Source of the DNA: Sphingobium sp. SYK-6
GTDB lineage: Bacteria > Pseudomonadota > Alphaproteobacteria > Sphingomonadales > Sphingomonadaceae
Reading direction: 5' to 3'
Assembly: GCF_000283515.1 (NCBI RefSeq)
Contig: NC_015976.1
Coordinates: forward strand, 1,674,001-1,738,000
DNA length: 64,000 nt
The notes below the pieces were generated by a model. The model made no database searches. It saw only the letters and a list, made by a program, of their open reading frames with translations, and was not told the origin of the DNA. Below, piece by piece: positions 56,817-64,000 of the stretch (positions are counted from its first letter, which is position 1; every line of letters starts with the position of its first letter). Made by a program: the position numbers and the translations under genes.

Positions 56817-56906
56817 GGAGAGGTGGCTGAGTGGTCGAAAGCACCGCACTCGAAATGCGGCATACGGGCAACTGTATCGAGGGTTCGAATCCCTCCCTCT
56901 CCGCCA
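56817..56906 (+). tRNA. tRNA-Ser (anticodon CGA)
   Basis: A 90-nt class II cloverleaf: acceptor GGAGAGG/CCTCTCC, anticodon stem CCGCA/TGCGG with loop CTCGAAA and CGA anticodon, a long variable arm (ATACGGGCAACTGTAT), T-arm GGTTCGAATCC and an encoded CCA. It reads UCG. The following 1.7 kb is of unusual composition, and tRNA-Ser 3' ends are common integration sites. Confidence 0.97.
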
Positions 56907-56949
56907 ACCTTCTTGTAAATATCTGACATTAAAGGACATGTTCTGCAAA

Positions 56950-56972
56950 GGCGGGCTTCCGCCCCCTTTTTT
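56950..56972 (+). terminator. Intrinsic terminator of tRNA-Ser
   Basis: GGCGG (56950-56954), a short loop, CCGCC (56959-56963) and then CCCTTTTTT. It lies 44 bp after the tRNA. Confidence 0.75.
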
Positions 56973-57087
56973 CGCTCATTTACACCAGGCGGACAGCCCA
57001 ATGACGGAATCCTGGCATTCCGGTCCGGTCTTCTCTCCAGGCTTCGTACGTGCTGCCGGATTTTCCAAATGGCGAAAGGCTCGGAAA

Positions 57088-57441
57088 TCAGCGCGCCTTG
57101 CGGCGAGCACTGGCTTTTAGGATTTCCTCCATCTCAGTGATGCAGTCCCGCCCCCTGATGCCGTCCCCGGTTTTGCCCTCGGGATCGGCTTCAAAATGCG
57201 CCCGCATCTTGTCAGACAGCGCGACGAGAGCCTGATAATTCTCCTCACCCACTTTCTTGCGAATGGATTTCAGACCCTCGTTGAGCGCGAAGAACTCGGT
57301 TTCAATGTTGCGATCTGGGAAGTATCCGGTCTTGTCCTTGAATGTCGGCGCTGAGAGCATCATCGCTCCCAGAAAGTCCCATATTTCACTGACGCCCTGA
57401 GGAATGTAGGGCTTATCGGATCTGTAGCTCGAGCTAAACAT
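57088..57441 (-). CDS. Putative immunity protein, partner of the upstream toxin-like gene
   Basis: 117 aa, soluble, no signal peptide, helix-rich and charged. GVSEIWDFLGAMMLSAPTF, NIETEFFALNEGLKSIRKKVG and a C-terminal ITEMEEILKASARRK suggest an all-alpha fold. I do not recognise a named Imm family. The ATG at 57441 starts one base after the toxin's stop and uses a GAGGAAG ribosome-binding site within the toxin's last codons, the standard order for a polymorphic toxin followed by its immunity gene. The neighbourhood is less GC-rich than the flanking housekeeping genes. Its role is inferred from context alone. Confidence 0.6.
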   Translation of the reverse strand: MFSSSYRSDKPYIPQGVSEIWDFLGAMMLSAPTFKDKTGYFPDRNIETEFFALNEGLKSIRKKVGEENYQALVALSDKMRAHFEADPEGKTGDGIRGRDCITEMEEILKASARRKAR

Positions 57442-57442
57442 A

Positions 57443-58591
57443 TCACTTCCTCGGCCTGGAAATGGCGTACGTGCTATTCGGACCAAGTTGGGTTGGTCTA
57501 ACGATCAACACTACGTCCGGCTTGAAATCGCTGTTAAAAAATCCCCGGACTTGTGGAGTCGCGAGAGTCTTGCGACTGATCGTGACATCGAACGCGACAT
57601 TGCCGACGCGCACATCTGGGATCCTATATGTGGGATCACTCCCGGAGGTGTCATATTCCCTGCCAATCACCCTGATTTGCTGCCCCTTGGAATAATCGAT
57701 TCCTCGAATGTTATATAAGTCGCGCAGTTCACGCCGTACCGCGCGATCTACATAATTGCCAATCGCCTCCTCGCGAGAAAGGCGCGGCTGCAGGCGCCCG
57801 GCATCGAAAAGAGCCTGGCCTTCAATATAGGCACTGTCCGCGCGCTCCTGCATCATACGCAGTGTTTCAACCTGTAACGGCCTCGTCTCGCCCTTCACAC
57901 TATAAAAGGCCACGGCTCGATCAAGGCGGAGCTGACGTATCAGATTCGTCTGACCTCCGAGCGTTGCCGGGAACGCAAGCGAGTCCACCCGATAGCCGGG
58001 ATCGATAGTTCTGATCTGCCCTATCAACATGTTGACATGCCCTTCCGCCAACCCGGCGGTCAACCGGTTGGCAGGACCGGTCAGATCGAGGATATTGTCG
58101 GCAAGCGCCACCAATGAACCACCTGGTGCAGTGGCCAAACCCGGGAACGTCCGTTCGAGAGTCAGCGGGTCGTTCAGCGGCGGACCGCCGTTGTCGCCCA
58201 TGCGCGCTCGCGGGTTGGCGCGGTATTGCGCCGGTTGGATAGTTGTCGAAACTTCGTTGGGTCTGTAGACCGCTTCGCTTGGCGAGATGGTCTGACCTGG
58301 ACGGCTCGGAGAGGACGTAACGCTTGCGTTCTTCGCAACCATGCTTCCAGAAGCATGTTGCCCTGCCCGATGCAAACTTCGGCGATCCGAGATGATGACA
58401 TGGCTTAGCGAGCGCGGTCCTCCCGGCGCGAAAGTGAAGCGGCCATTGCTCGGGTCATGATAAGGGTTGAACTTGTGCTCAATTCCTTGCCTCCCCGCTT
58501 GTGGTGACAAGCGCCGTCCGGTCCGAAGATAATGGTCGAAAGCGAGGCGCTCGGCGGACTTCTTTTCACTGGCGAGCTGTTGATTGGGCAT
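57443..58591 (-). CDS. Putative polymorphic toxin with C-terminal nuclease-like domain
   Basis: 382 aa with no signal peptide. The N-terminus has ERLAFDHYLRTGRRL (residues 14-28) and FNPYHDP (41-47) plus NGRFTF (49-54), a module I associate with phage/MuF-type and other polymorphic toxin proteins. A variable, low-complexity middle carries MGDNGGPPL (131-139), also recurrent in such proteins. The C-terminal 110 residues (about 272-382) have a helix RRELRDLYN, then IPDVRVG (Asp326) and FDVTISRK (Asp335, Lys341), an order compatible with a restriction-endonuclease-like PD-(D/E)xK core, though the spacing to Lys is not canonical. The start has AGGAG six bases upstream. Both the export route and the activity are inferred. 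Confidence 0.6.
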   Translation of the reverse strand: MPNQQLASEKKSAERLAFDHYLRTGRRLSPQAGRQGIEHKFNPYHDPSNGRFTFAPGGPRSLSHVIISDRRSLHRAGQHASGSMVAKNASVTSSPSRPGQTISPSEAVYRPNEVSTTIQPAQYRANPRARMGDNGGPPLNDPLTLERTFPGLATAPGGSLVALADNILDLTGPANRLTAGLAEGHVNMLIGQIRTIDPGYRVDSLAFPATLGGQTNLIRQLRLDRAVAFYSVKGETRPLQVETLRMMQERADSAYIEGQALFDAGRLQPRLSREEAIGNYVDRAVRRELRDLYNIRGIDYSKGQQIRVIGREYDTSGSDPTYRIPDVRVGNVAFDVTISRKTLATPQVRGFFNSDFKPDVVLIVRPTQLGPNSTYAISRPRK

Positions 58592-58810
58592 GCTTGCTCC
58601 TCGACTGGCATGAAGAACATTTCATGAACATTTCCAACATGTCAACGAAAATGGCAAATAGGTTAGGTGTGATCCCTGCGGTGCCTCGAGATGCAATGGC
58701 GAAACAGAAACGACGTCGATGGCTCAATTTTCCGCTCCGTCCCCGGCATCGCCCGAAGGATATAGCTCGATAATATCGCGTGCTGCCGCTCTGAGTTAAC
58801 GCTCATCGCC
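58592..58810. other. Region upstream of the toxin-like gene
   Basis: 219 bp between the divergent toxin and SnoaL-like genes. It is more AT-rich than most of the window (catttccaacatgtcaacg, tagctcgataatatcgcg) and probably contains the toxin promoter. No gene, RNA or copy of the tRNA-Ser 3' end was seen. Confidence 0.3.
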
Positions 58811-59212
58811 ATGGCACCGGATCGATTCTCTCAAGCACAAGGCGAACTCTGGGCGTGCGTGGAAGCGCTTTGGGAAATGGCGGCCGCCCAGAATATGGCC
58901 TCGGTGACTGATGCGCTTCATCCTGATTATGTCGGATGGGTCACCGGGCAGCCCCGGCCGCATGATCGCGATGCGGCGATCGCCGCCATTGGCCCCTCGA
59001 CACCGCGCATTCTGGCTTACCGTTTGCAGCCGCTGGGCGTCACCATATTCGAGGAGACCGTCGGCGTCGTTCATTACAGCTACGAGGCAGAGGTCGAAGC
59101 CAGTCCGGGCGTTGTCCAGGCGATATCCGGTCGCTGGAGCGAGATATACCTCCGGATGGAAGGGCGATGGACGATGATTTCGGTGAGTGGGGGGCCGGAC
59201 GGCGAGCGGTAG
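58811..59212 (+). CDS. SnoaL/NTF2-like fold protein
   Basis: 133 aa. A cone-shaped NTF2-like domain is suggested by a starting helix (ELWACVEALWEMAAAQNM) followed by DALHPDYVGW, VGVVHYSYEAEVEA, AISGRWSEIYLRMEGRWTMISVSG (quoted in parts), the pattern of DUF4440/SnoaL proteins. Family members range from ketosteroid-isomerase-like enzymes to binding proteins, so no activity is assigned. ATG 58811 is the first Met of the frame, but no clear ribosome-binding site precedes it. It stands alone between the toxin unit and the polysaccharide cluster. Confidence 0.75.
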   Translation: MAPDRFSQAQGELWACVEALWEMAAAQNMASVTDALHPDYVGWVTGQPRPHDRDAAIAAIGPSTPRILAYRLQPLGVTIFEETVGVVHYSYEAEVEASPGVVQAISGRWSEIYLRMEGRWTMISVSGGPDGER

Positions 59213-59347
59213 GGGCTGGATAGCCGTCGGGCCGGCAGAGGCCCGCTGCTGCCGGTTCGGGATCGTCCTCATGACGGCACGCCCTGGCTTGCCGGGCGGG
59301 TGGGCGCGGCGGCGCGTGGTCAGTGCCCCATGCAGGGCCGCAATCCG

Positions 59348-60487
59348 TTAGCGGCTTTGCCGGGCCCGGGTCTTCATCCGTGACGGAAGATGATCGAAAT
59401 AGGCGGAAATGACTGCCTGCTCATCGAATGAGGCTTCGGCGCGGGCGCGGGCGGCACGGCCCATCGCGATGCGGGCGTCCGGGGAGAGGGCAAGGAAGCG
59501 CTCGAGTTCCGCGACAAGCGCGTCCCGGTCCCGAGGCGCGCAGATGAAGCCGGTTCGCCCGGGGTCGACTGCGTCCCGGCAGCCCGGCATGTCGGTGGTG
59601 ATGACCGGGCGACCGGTGGCGGCTGCTTCCAGCAGGACGCGCGGCGTGCCTTCCCGATACCATGAGGGGAGCACGACGCAGTCGGCCGAAGCGAGCGCCG
59701 GGCGGACGTCCTCGGTCTGGCCCAGATAGTCGATCACGCCCTCGCGCACCCAATCCTCGATCTGCGCGAGAGGAATGCCCGATCGACTGGCGGGATCGAG
59801 CGGACCCAGGAGCTGGAAACGCGCCTCCGGATGGCGTGCGCGCACGGCGCGGGCGGCCTCGACGAAGAGCCCGACGCCCTTGTCCCACAGCAGCCGGGCG
59901 ACGAGCAGGAAGACGGTCGACGAGCCGCCCTGGGGCATGGGCTGCTGGGCGAAACGATGCAGGTCCACGCCCGAGCCGGGCAGAAGCCGGGCGCGATCCC
60001 CCTCCACCAGCCCGGCATCGAGGAAGATCGCGCGGTCATCGGGATTCTGGAAGAAGACGGCGCGCGCCCGTGCGAAGGCAAGGCCGTACAGGCCGCGCAC
60101 CAGCCGGTTCAGCGCGCCCGTATCATTGAAGGCGGGGCCCAGCCCGGTGACATTGGGCACGAAGGATATGCCCAGCTGGCGGCAGGCGAGCCCGGCGTAG
60201 ATATTGTTCTTGATCGTGTAGCCGAAGACGATGTCCGGCCGCTCGCGACGCAGAAAGCGATGGATGCGCCACAAAAGCGCCGTTTCAGCCAGGGGCGACG
60301 TGCCGTTGCGGTCCATGGGCAGGGGCTGGACACGGCAGCCCATGGCTTCCAGCCGATCGCGATAGCCATCGGGCGGCGCGAGGACCACCACGTCGCAACC
60401 ACGCTCCAGCAGGGCATTCAGCAACCCCTGCCGGAAGTTCGCGATCTTGAAGCAGGTATTGCCGGTCAGGACGACGCGCAGCTTCAT
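59348..60487 (-). CDS. GT4 family glycosyltransferase
   Basis: 379 aa. GNTCFKIANFRQGLLNALLERG and KNNIYAGLACRQLG are N-terminal GT-B features; the C-terminal half has LLVARLLWDKGVGLFVEAA, YLGQTEDVRPALASADCVVLPSWYREGTPRVLLEAAATGRPV (read in parts) with the nucleotide-sugar-binding Glu of EGTPRVLLE. It transfers a sugar in the cytosol to a lipid-linked or growing glycan. It follows the epimerase gene by one base on the minus strand, so the two are probably coupled. Confidence 0.9.
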   Translation of the reverse strand: MKLRVVLTGNTCFKIANFRQGLLNALLERGCDVVVLAPPDGYRDRLEAMGCRVQPLPMDRNGTSPLAETALLWRIHRFLRRERPDIVFGYTIKNNIYAGLACRQLGISFVPNVTGLGPAFNDTGALNRLVRGLYGLAFARARAVFFQNPDDRAIFLDAGLVEGDRARLLPGSGVDLHRFAQQPMPQGGSSTVFLLVARLLWDKGVGLFVEAARAVRARHPEARFQLLGPLDPASRSGIPLAQIEDWVREGVIDYLGQTEDVRPALASADCVVLPSWYREGTPRVLLEAAATGRPVITTDMPGCRDAVDPGRTGFICAPRDRDALVAELERFLALSPDARIAMGRAARARAEASFDEQAVISAYFDHLPSRMKTRARQSR

Positions 60488-60488
60488 G

Positions 60489-61490
60489 TCACGCTCCGTA
60501 ATGGCCGCGATACCATTCGACGAACTGCGCCACGCCCTCGCGCATGTCCGTGGCGGGCCGATAGCCGGTCAGGCGCTCGAGCAGGCTGCAATCGGCCCAG
60601 GTCGCCGGGACATCGCCCGCCTGCATGGGCAGGAGGTTGCGGATCACCTTGCGGCCCGTCGCGGCTTCCACGGCATCGATGAAGTCCGACAGACGCTCCT
60701 GGCGGGAATTGCCGATATTGACGATGCGCCATGGCGCCACCGGTGACAGGCTGTCGCCCTCCACGGCCGGCGCCGCCCCGGGCACGGCATCCATGAGCAG
60801 GCGGATGCCTCGCACGAGGTCACCAACATAAGTGAAGTCCCGCCACATCTCGCCATGGTTGTAGACGTCGATCGGATCGCCGTTCAGGATCGCCCGCGTG
60901 AACTTGAACAAGGCCATGTCTGGCCGGCCCCACGGGCCATAGACCGTGAAGAACCGGAACATGGTGATCGGCAGGCCGTGGATATGGGCCCAGGCATGGC
61001 CCATGGCCTCATTGGCCTTCTTGGTGGCGGCGTAGAAGGAGAGGGGCCAATCGGCCTGATGGTCCTCGGCATAGGGCAGGACGCTGTTGGCCCCGTAGAC
61101 CGAGCTGGTGGATGCCATGAGCAGATGAGCGGGGCGCGCCGCCAGCGCGGCGTCCATCAGGTTGAAGGTGCCCACCATGTTCGCATCGACATAAGCGCGC
61201 GGGTTCTCGATCGAATAGCGCACGCCCGCCTGGGCAGCGAGGTGGATGACGACATCCGGCCGCGCGGCAGCCAGGGCCGTGCGCAGCGCCGCTTCATCTT
61301 CCAGCAATGCCTCGGTCGCCGTGAAAGCAGGGTGCTGGCGCAGGATGCGGTGGCGGCTCTGCTTGAGCGCGACGTCATAATAGTCCGTCAGCCCGTCATA
61401 GCCGCTGACTTCCCAACCTTCCTGCAGCAGCAGTTCCGCGAGATGGAATCCGATGAAGCCGGCGGTCCCGGTGATGAATGCGCGTTTCAT
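60489..61490 (-). CDS. NAD-dependent sugar-nucleotide epimerase (UDP-glucuronate 4-epimerase-like)
   Basis: 333 aa extended SDR. TGTAGFIGFHLAELLL is the NAD-binding loop, GYDGLTDYYDVALKQSR is typical of the glucuronate epimerase group, and STSSVYGAN with the catalytic Tyr/Lys of FYAATKKANE forms the active site. RFFTVYGPWGRPDMALFKF supports the UDP-uronate subgroup. It probably converts UDP-glucuronate to UDP-galacturonate for surface polysaccharide. It overlaps in operon order with the acyltransferase upstream (15 bp gap) and the glycosyltransferase downstream. Confidence 0.92.
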   Translation of the reverse strand: MKRAFITGTAGFIGFHLAELLLQEGWEVSGYDGLTDYYDVALKQSRHRILRQHPAFTATEALLEDEAALRTALAAARPDVVIHLAAQAGVRYSIENPRAYVDANMVGTFNLMDAALAARPAHLLMASTSSVYGANSVLPYAEDHQADWPLSFYAATKKANEAMGHAWAHIHGLPITMFRFFTVYGPWGRPDMALFKFTRAILNGDPIDVYNHGEMWRDFTYVGDLVRGIRLLMDAVPGAAPAVEGDSLSPVAPWRIVNIGNSRQERLSDFIDAVEAATGRKVIRNLLPMQAGDVPATWADCSLLERLTGYRPATDMREGVAQFVEWYRGHYGA

Positions 61491-61505
61491 GTGGTCTGTT
61501 CCGGA

Positions 61506-63485
61506 TTAGTGGAGGGCCTGACGGAAGAGAGGTGCCAGCCGCAGCGAGCCTCTCGTCGAGAGATGATCCTCGTCCGAATACCAGCCCCCCTCGTCATCGC
61601 CGGCGGGGCAGTGCCCTTCGCGCTCGCAGAGCAGGGCCGTGGGATCCACCAGCACCACGCCGGTGCGTCCCTGCGTTGCCAGCTGCAGGATGCGGACGGT
61701 GTTCTGATACCAGGCGGGATGCCCGAGGCCGCGTTGCGGCAGGCATGCACTTGTGGGATGGCCGAAGCGGAGGGACCGGCCCATGCAGCCGGCGATCTCC
61801 GACTGCGCTTCAGGCCGCGGCATCGGCACGACGATGCGATCGGCACGCGGGCCCAGCGTGTCGAGCGTGCGGGAGAGTTCATGGAAGAGGAACGAGCCCC
61901 GCAGCTTGTCATCGGAGGCCGGCGACCGCCGCATGTCATCCAGCACCGAGCCATACCAGCGCGCACTGAGCACGACGGTGCTGAACCGCGCGCCGGAGAG
62001 GGACGCGGAAACATTGTCCAGAAAATGGCGGCAGAGGATGTTGACGCGTCCGTTGCGGGCGGCGCTGTCCTGCAGGAACGGTGGACAGGAGAGGCGCGCG
62101 AACACCTCGAGGTCCACGGCATTCTCTGCGGCGATCTTCCGGAGCGGCGGGATAAGGTCCGTCGCGTGGGAATCCCCCAGAAGAAGCATCGGCCCGGTCT
62201 TCCGGACGCCAGCCCCGGGCGCGGGGAAGCGACATGTGCCGCCGGGCGGCGCCGCCGTCGCCAGCACGCCATTGAGGCAATCTCCCACCTCCTCGGGATC
62301 GTCGATGCGGGCGATATGCGCGCGGGTCGCGGCATCCTGGCCCATGCGGGCCCCGGGGGCGGAGAGACCGATGATGCAGCCCAACGCAACGATGCCGAGG
62401 CCAACGAACGCGACGATGCGCGCGTTTCGCCGCCAGGCATGAGTGACCGGCGTCGTCTGAAAACCGCCCGCCCTGAAGGGCTGCTCCACGAACCGCCAGC
62501 TGAGCACCGCGAGGAGGATGGAGGCCAGCACGAGAATGGCGGCTTCCCCGGGCGAAGGGGCGCGCATCGCCACGTAGACGAAGAAGGACAGGAGCGGCCA
62601 GTGCCAGAGGTAGAGCGAATAGGAAATCTTGCCGAAGAACACCATCGGCCGCGCCGCCAGCACGGACTTGACCGCTGACTGGATCCTGCCGCCGCCCAGG
62701 ATGATCATGGCGGTGCCTGCGCAGGCCAGGACGAGATTCGCATTGGGCGTCCGGCCCGCGATGCCCGGACTGAAAACCGCCCAGAGCACCAGTCCAAGGC
62801 CGGTGAGCAGCAGGCTGTGCCCAAGCCGGGAAGGAACAGTCCATCGCAAGCCAATCAATGCCATGACGGCGCCGAGGAGCAGCTCCCACGCGCGGAAGGG
62901 CAGGAGGAAGAAAGTGTGGCTGGCGCCAAAGGGCACGAACCGCACCACCAGCTCGGCAGCGGCCAGCGAAATCAGCAGGGACCCGACGAAGACCGGCAGG
63001 AGCAGGGATGGGAAGCGCCGCTTCAGAAACAGGAAGAGCAGCGGAAAGAAGATATAGAATTGCTCTTCGACCGCGAGCGACCAGGTGTGAAGCAGGGGAT
63101 TGAGCGCCGCTTCGCTCTCGAAATAGCCCGAGCGCGCCCAGAACACGAAATTGGCAAAGAAAGCGGAGGCGCCGGCCAGGCTCCAGCCATAGTCCTGGAA
63201 ATCGAGCGGCAGGAGAATGAACCAGGCGGCCAGCGTGGTCGCCAGCAGCACCGCGAAGAGCGCGGGCAGCAGCCGCAGGACACGGCGAAGATAGAATGCG
63301 GCGAGCACTTGTCCCGTCGGCCGATCGTCACCCGTCAGAATGCCGGTGATGAGATAACCCGAGATGACGAAGAAGATATCGACGCCGAGATAGCCGGAGG
63401 CGAAGCCGGGCAGATGCGCGTGATAGCCAACCACGGCCAGCACCGCGATCGCCCTCAGCCCGTCAATTTCCTTTCTGTACTTCAT
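61506..63485 (-). CDS. Acyltransferase 3 family protein with C-terminal SGNH domain (OafA-like)
   Basis: 659 aa. The N-terminal 380 residues are the membrane-bound acyltransferase-3 domain: KYRKEIDGLRAIAVLAVVGYHA with the catalytic-type His, FFVISGYLITGIL, a SLAVEEQFYIFFPLLFLFL helix and about ten segments in all. The periplasmic C-terminal domain has the SGNH nucleophile LLLGDSHATDL near residue 430 and the Asp-His pair of SDEDHLS near residue 640. Such fused enzymes O-acetylate surface glycans. It leads the minus-strand polysaccharide unit. Confidence 0.92.
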   Translation of the reverse strand: MKYRKEIDGLRAIAVLAVVGYHAHLPGFASGYLGVDIFFVISGYLITGILTGDDRPTGQVLAAFYLRRVLRLLPALFAVLLATTLAAWFILLPLDFQDYGWSLAGASAFFANFVFWARSGYFESEAALNPLLHTWSLAVEEQFYIFFPLLFLFLKRRFPSLLLPVFVGSLLISLAAAELVVRFVPFGASHTFFLLPFRAWELLLGAVMALIGLRWTVPSRLGHSLLLTGLGLVLWAVFSPGIAGRTPNANLVLACAGTAMIILGGGRIQSAVKSVLAARPMVFFGKISYSLYLWHWPLLSFFVYVAMRAPSPGEAAILVLASILLAVLSWRFVEQPFRAGGFQTTPVTHAWRRNARIVAFVGLGIVALGCIIGLSAPGARMGQDAATRAHIARIDDPEEVGDCLNGVLATAAPPGGTCRFPAPGAGVRKTGPMLLLGDSHATDLIPPLRKIAAENAVDLEVFARLSCPPFLQDSAARNGRVNILCRHFLDNVSASLSGARFSTVVLSARWYGSVLDDMRRSPASDDKLRGSFLFHELSRTLDTLGPRADRIVVPMPRPEAQSEIAGCMGRSLRFGHPTSACLPQRGLGHPAWYQNTVRILQLATQGRTGVVLVDPTALLCEREGHCPAGDDEGGWYSDEDHLSTRGSLRLAPLFRQALH

Positions 63486-63608
63486 ATCCTCCGCTCCAGG
63501 CGCGACGCGCCACGGCTTCCTGACCGGTCGTCCGGGTGATTGTTTCGGGGTGTGATCCGCGCCGCGTCTCGCAGGCTTCGCGGAGGTCCGTCGGGAGCGG
63601 ACGTGTCG

Positions 63609-64000
63609 TCAGGCAGTCAGGGGCTTGCGGAAAACCATTTCGAAGCTCTCGCAATAATCCTTGTCCGCGACATATTGGACGGTACCGACAAGCCGCCACA
63701 GAAGGTAGAAGGGCAGGAAGAAGCTGAAATAGGTGGACCGGTAGGTCCGACGCTCGGCGATGACTTCCAGCCCTTGCGCGAGCGCTAGCCGGCGGATCTG
63801 CGAGGGCAGGCAGCGGTCATAGAAGGCAGGAAAGCCGTCGCCTTTCTTGTGAGGAAACACCGCATGCATCATCCGGCGCTTGGCCTCGTTGGGCAGGCGA
63901 AGATTGAGCTGCGCGAAGGCGGCCCTGCGGCACGGAAGCCGGACGAAGCACTTGCCTCCCGGCGCGAGCAAGGCGGCAAGGCCGGCGATGGCGGCGGCGT
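63609..64000 (-). CDS. Class I SAM-dependent methyltransferase, partial
   Basis: Only the C-terminal 130 residues are in the window; the gene starts beyond the right edge. AAIAGLAALLAPGGKCFVRLP is the post-catalytic strand of a class I methyltransferase (the LkPGG motif). The N-terminal SAM-binding loop is not visible. The substrate is unknown; its position next to the glycosyltransferase, epimerase and acyltransferase suggests modification of a surface glycan or lipid intermediate. It is 123 bp upstream of the acyltransferase start. Confidence 0.75.
   Translation of the reverse strand, partial: AAAIAGLAALLAPGGKCFVRLPCRRAAFAQLNLRLPNEAKRRMMHAVFPHKKGDGFPAFYDRCLPSQIRRLALAQGLEVIAERRTYRSTYFSFFLPFYLLWRLVGTVQYVADKDYCESFEMVFRKPLTA

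Noticed and set aside
58501-58773. 90-codon plus-strand frame overlapping the toxin start
   Set aside because: It overlaps the better-supported toxin start and has no ribosome-binding site or known motif.
56903-58810. Direct repeat of the tRNA-Ser 3' end that would mark an attachment site
   Set aside because: No second copy was seen by eye in the 1.9 kb after the tRNA.

Overview
The window is GC-rich, densely coding bacterial chromosome, best read as an alphaproteobacterium of the Sphingomonadales. The evidence is a GcrA cell-cycle regulator, a 43-residue aa3-oxidase subunit IV-like protein next to a three-gene NAD(P) transhydrogenase, an Omp25-type porin, an orphan PEP-CTERM protein, and a bamA-skp-fabZ run with no lpxD, lpxA or lpxB. 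The last point fits the known replacement of LPS by glycosphingolipids in sphingomonads. No insertion sequence, CRISPR array, rRNA operon or replication origin was seen.

Layout. 1-3563 is a catabolic or accessory stretch: the 3' part of an IclR regulator, a secreted DUF1330 protein, a frameshifted FMN-dependent alpha-hydroxy-acid dehydrogenase and an amidohydrolase. 3564-12278 holds alaS, a CPA2 cation/proton antiporter, icd, psd-pssA and a small membrane protein facing pssA. 12416-23844 is a long housekeeping block on the plus strand: rpsB, tsf, pyrH, frr, uppS, cdsA, dxr, rseP, bamA, skp, fabZ, rpmE. It covers translation, isoprenoid and phospholipid precursors and outer-membrane assembly, with several overlapping start/stop junctions. 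23961-34320 on the minus strand has the PEP-CTERM protein, rpoBC and a lipoprotein-type sodC.

34402-40261 looks like an inserted metabolic module: a 5'-truncated nucleosidase remnant, an aromatic-acid type MFS transporter, then divergently an FAD oxidoreductase and a TauD-like dioxygenase, and a homoserine-dehydrogenase-like protein facing them. A perfect 9-bp inverted repeat lies in the divergent promoter. 40526-49680 has two unknown envelope proteins, tRNA-Arg, a queuosine-precursor transporter and a minus-strand series running coxIV-like, pntA, pntA2, pntB, racemase, YciI, AsmA. 49846-56671 has an NtrC-type regulator, parE, an outer-membrane protein, gcrA, an ABC-2 permease and hspQ.

56817-58591 is the most unusual part. 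A tRNA-Ser is followed by a locally less GC-rich two-gene unit that reads as a secreted polymorphic toxin (382 aa) with its immunity protein (117 aa), one base apart. After a SnoaL-like gene, 59348-64000 is a surface-polysaccharide cluster: glycosyltransferase, sugar-nucleotide epimerase, acyltransferase and a partial methyltransferase.

All functions are read from sequence motifs and family memory; no database search was run.
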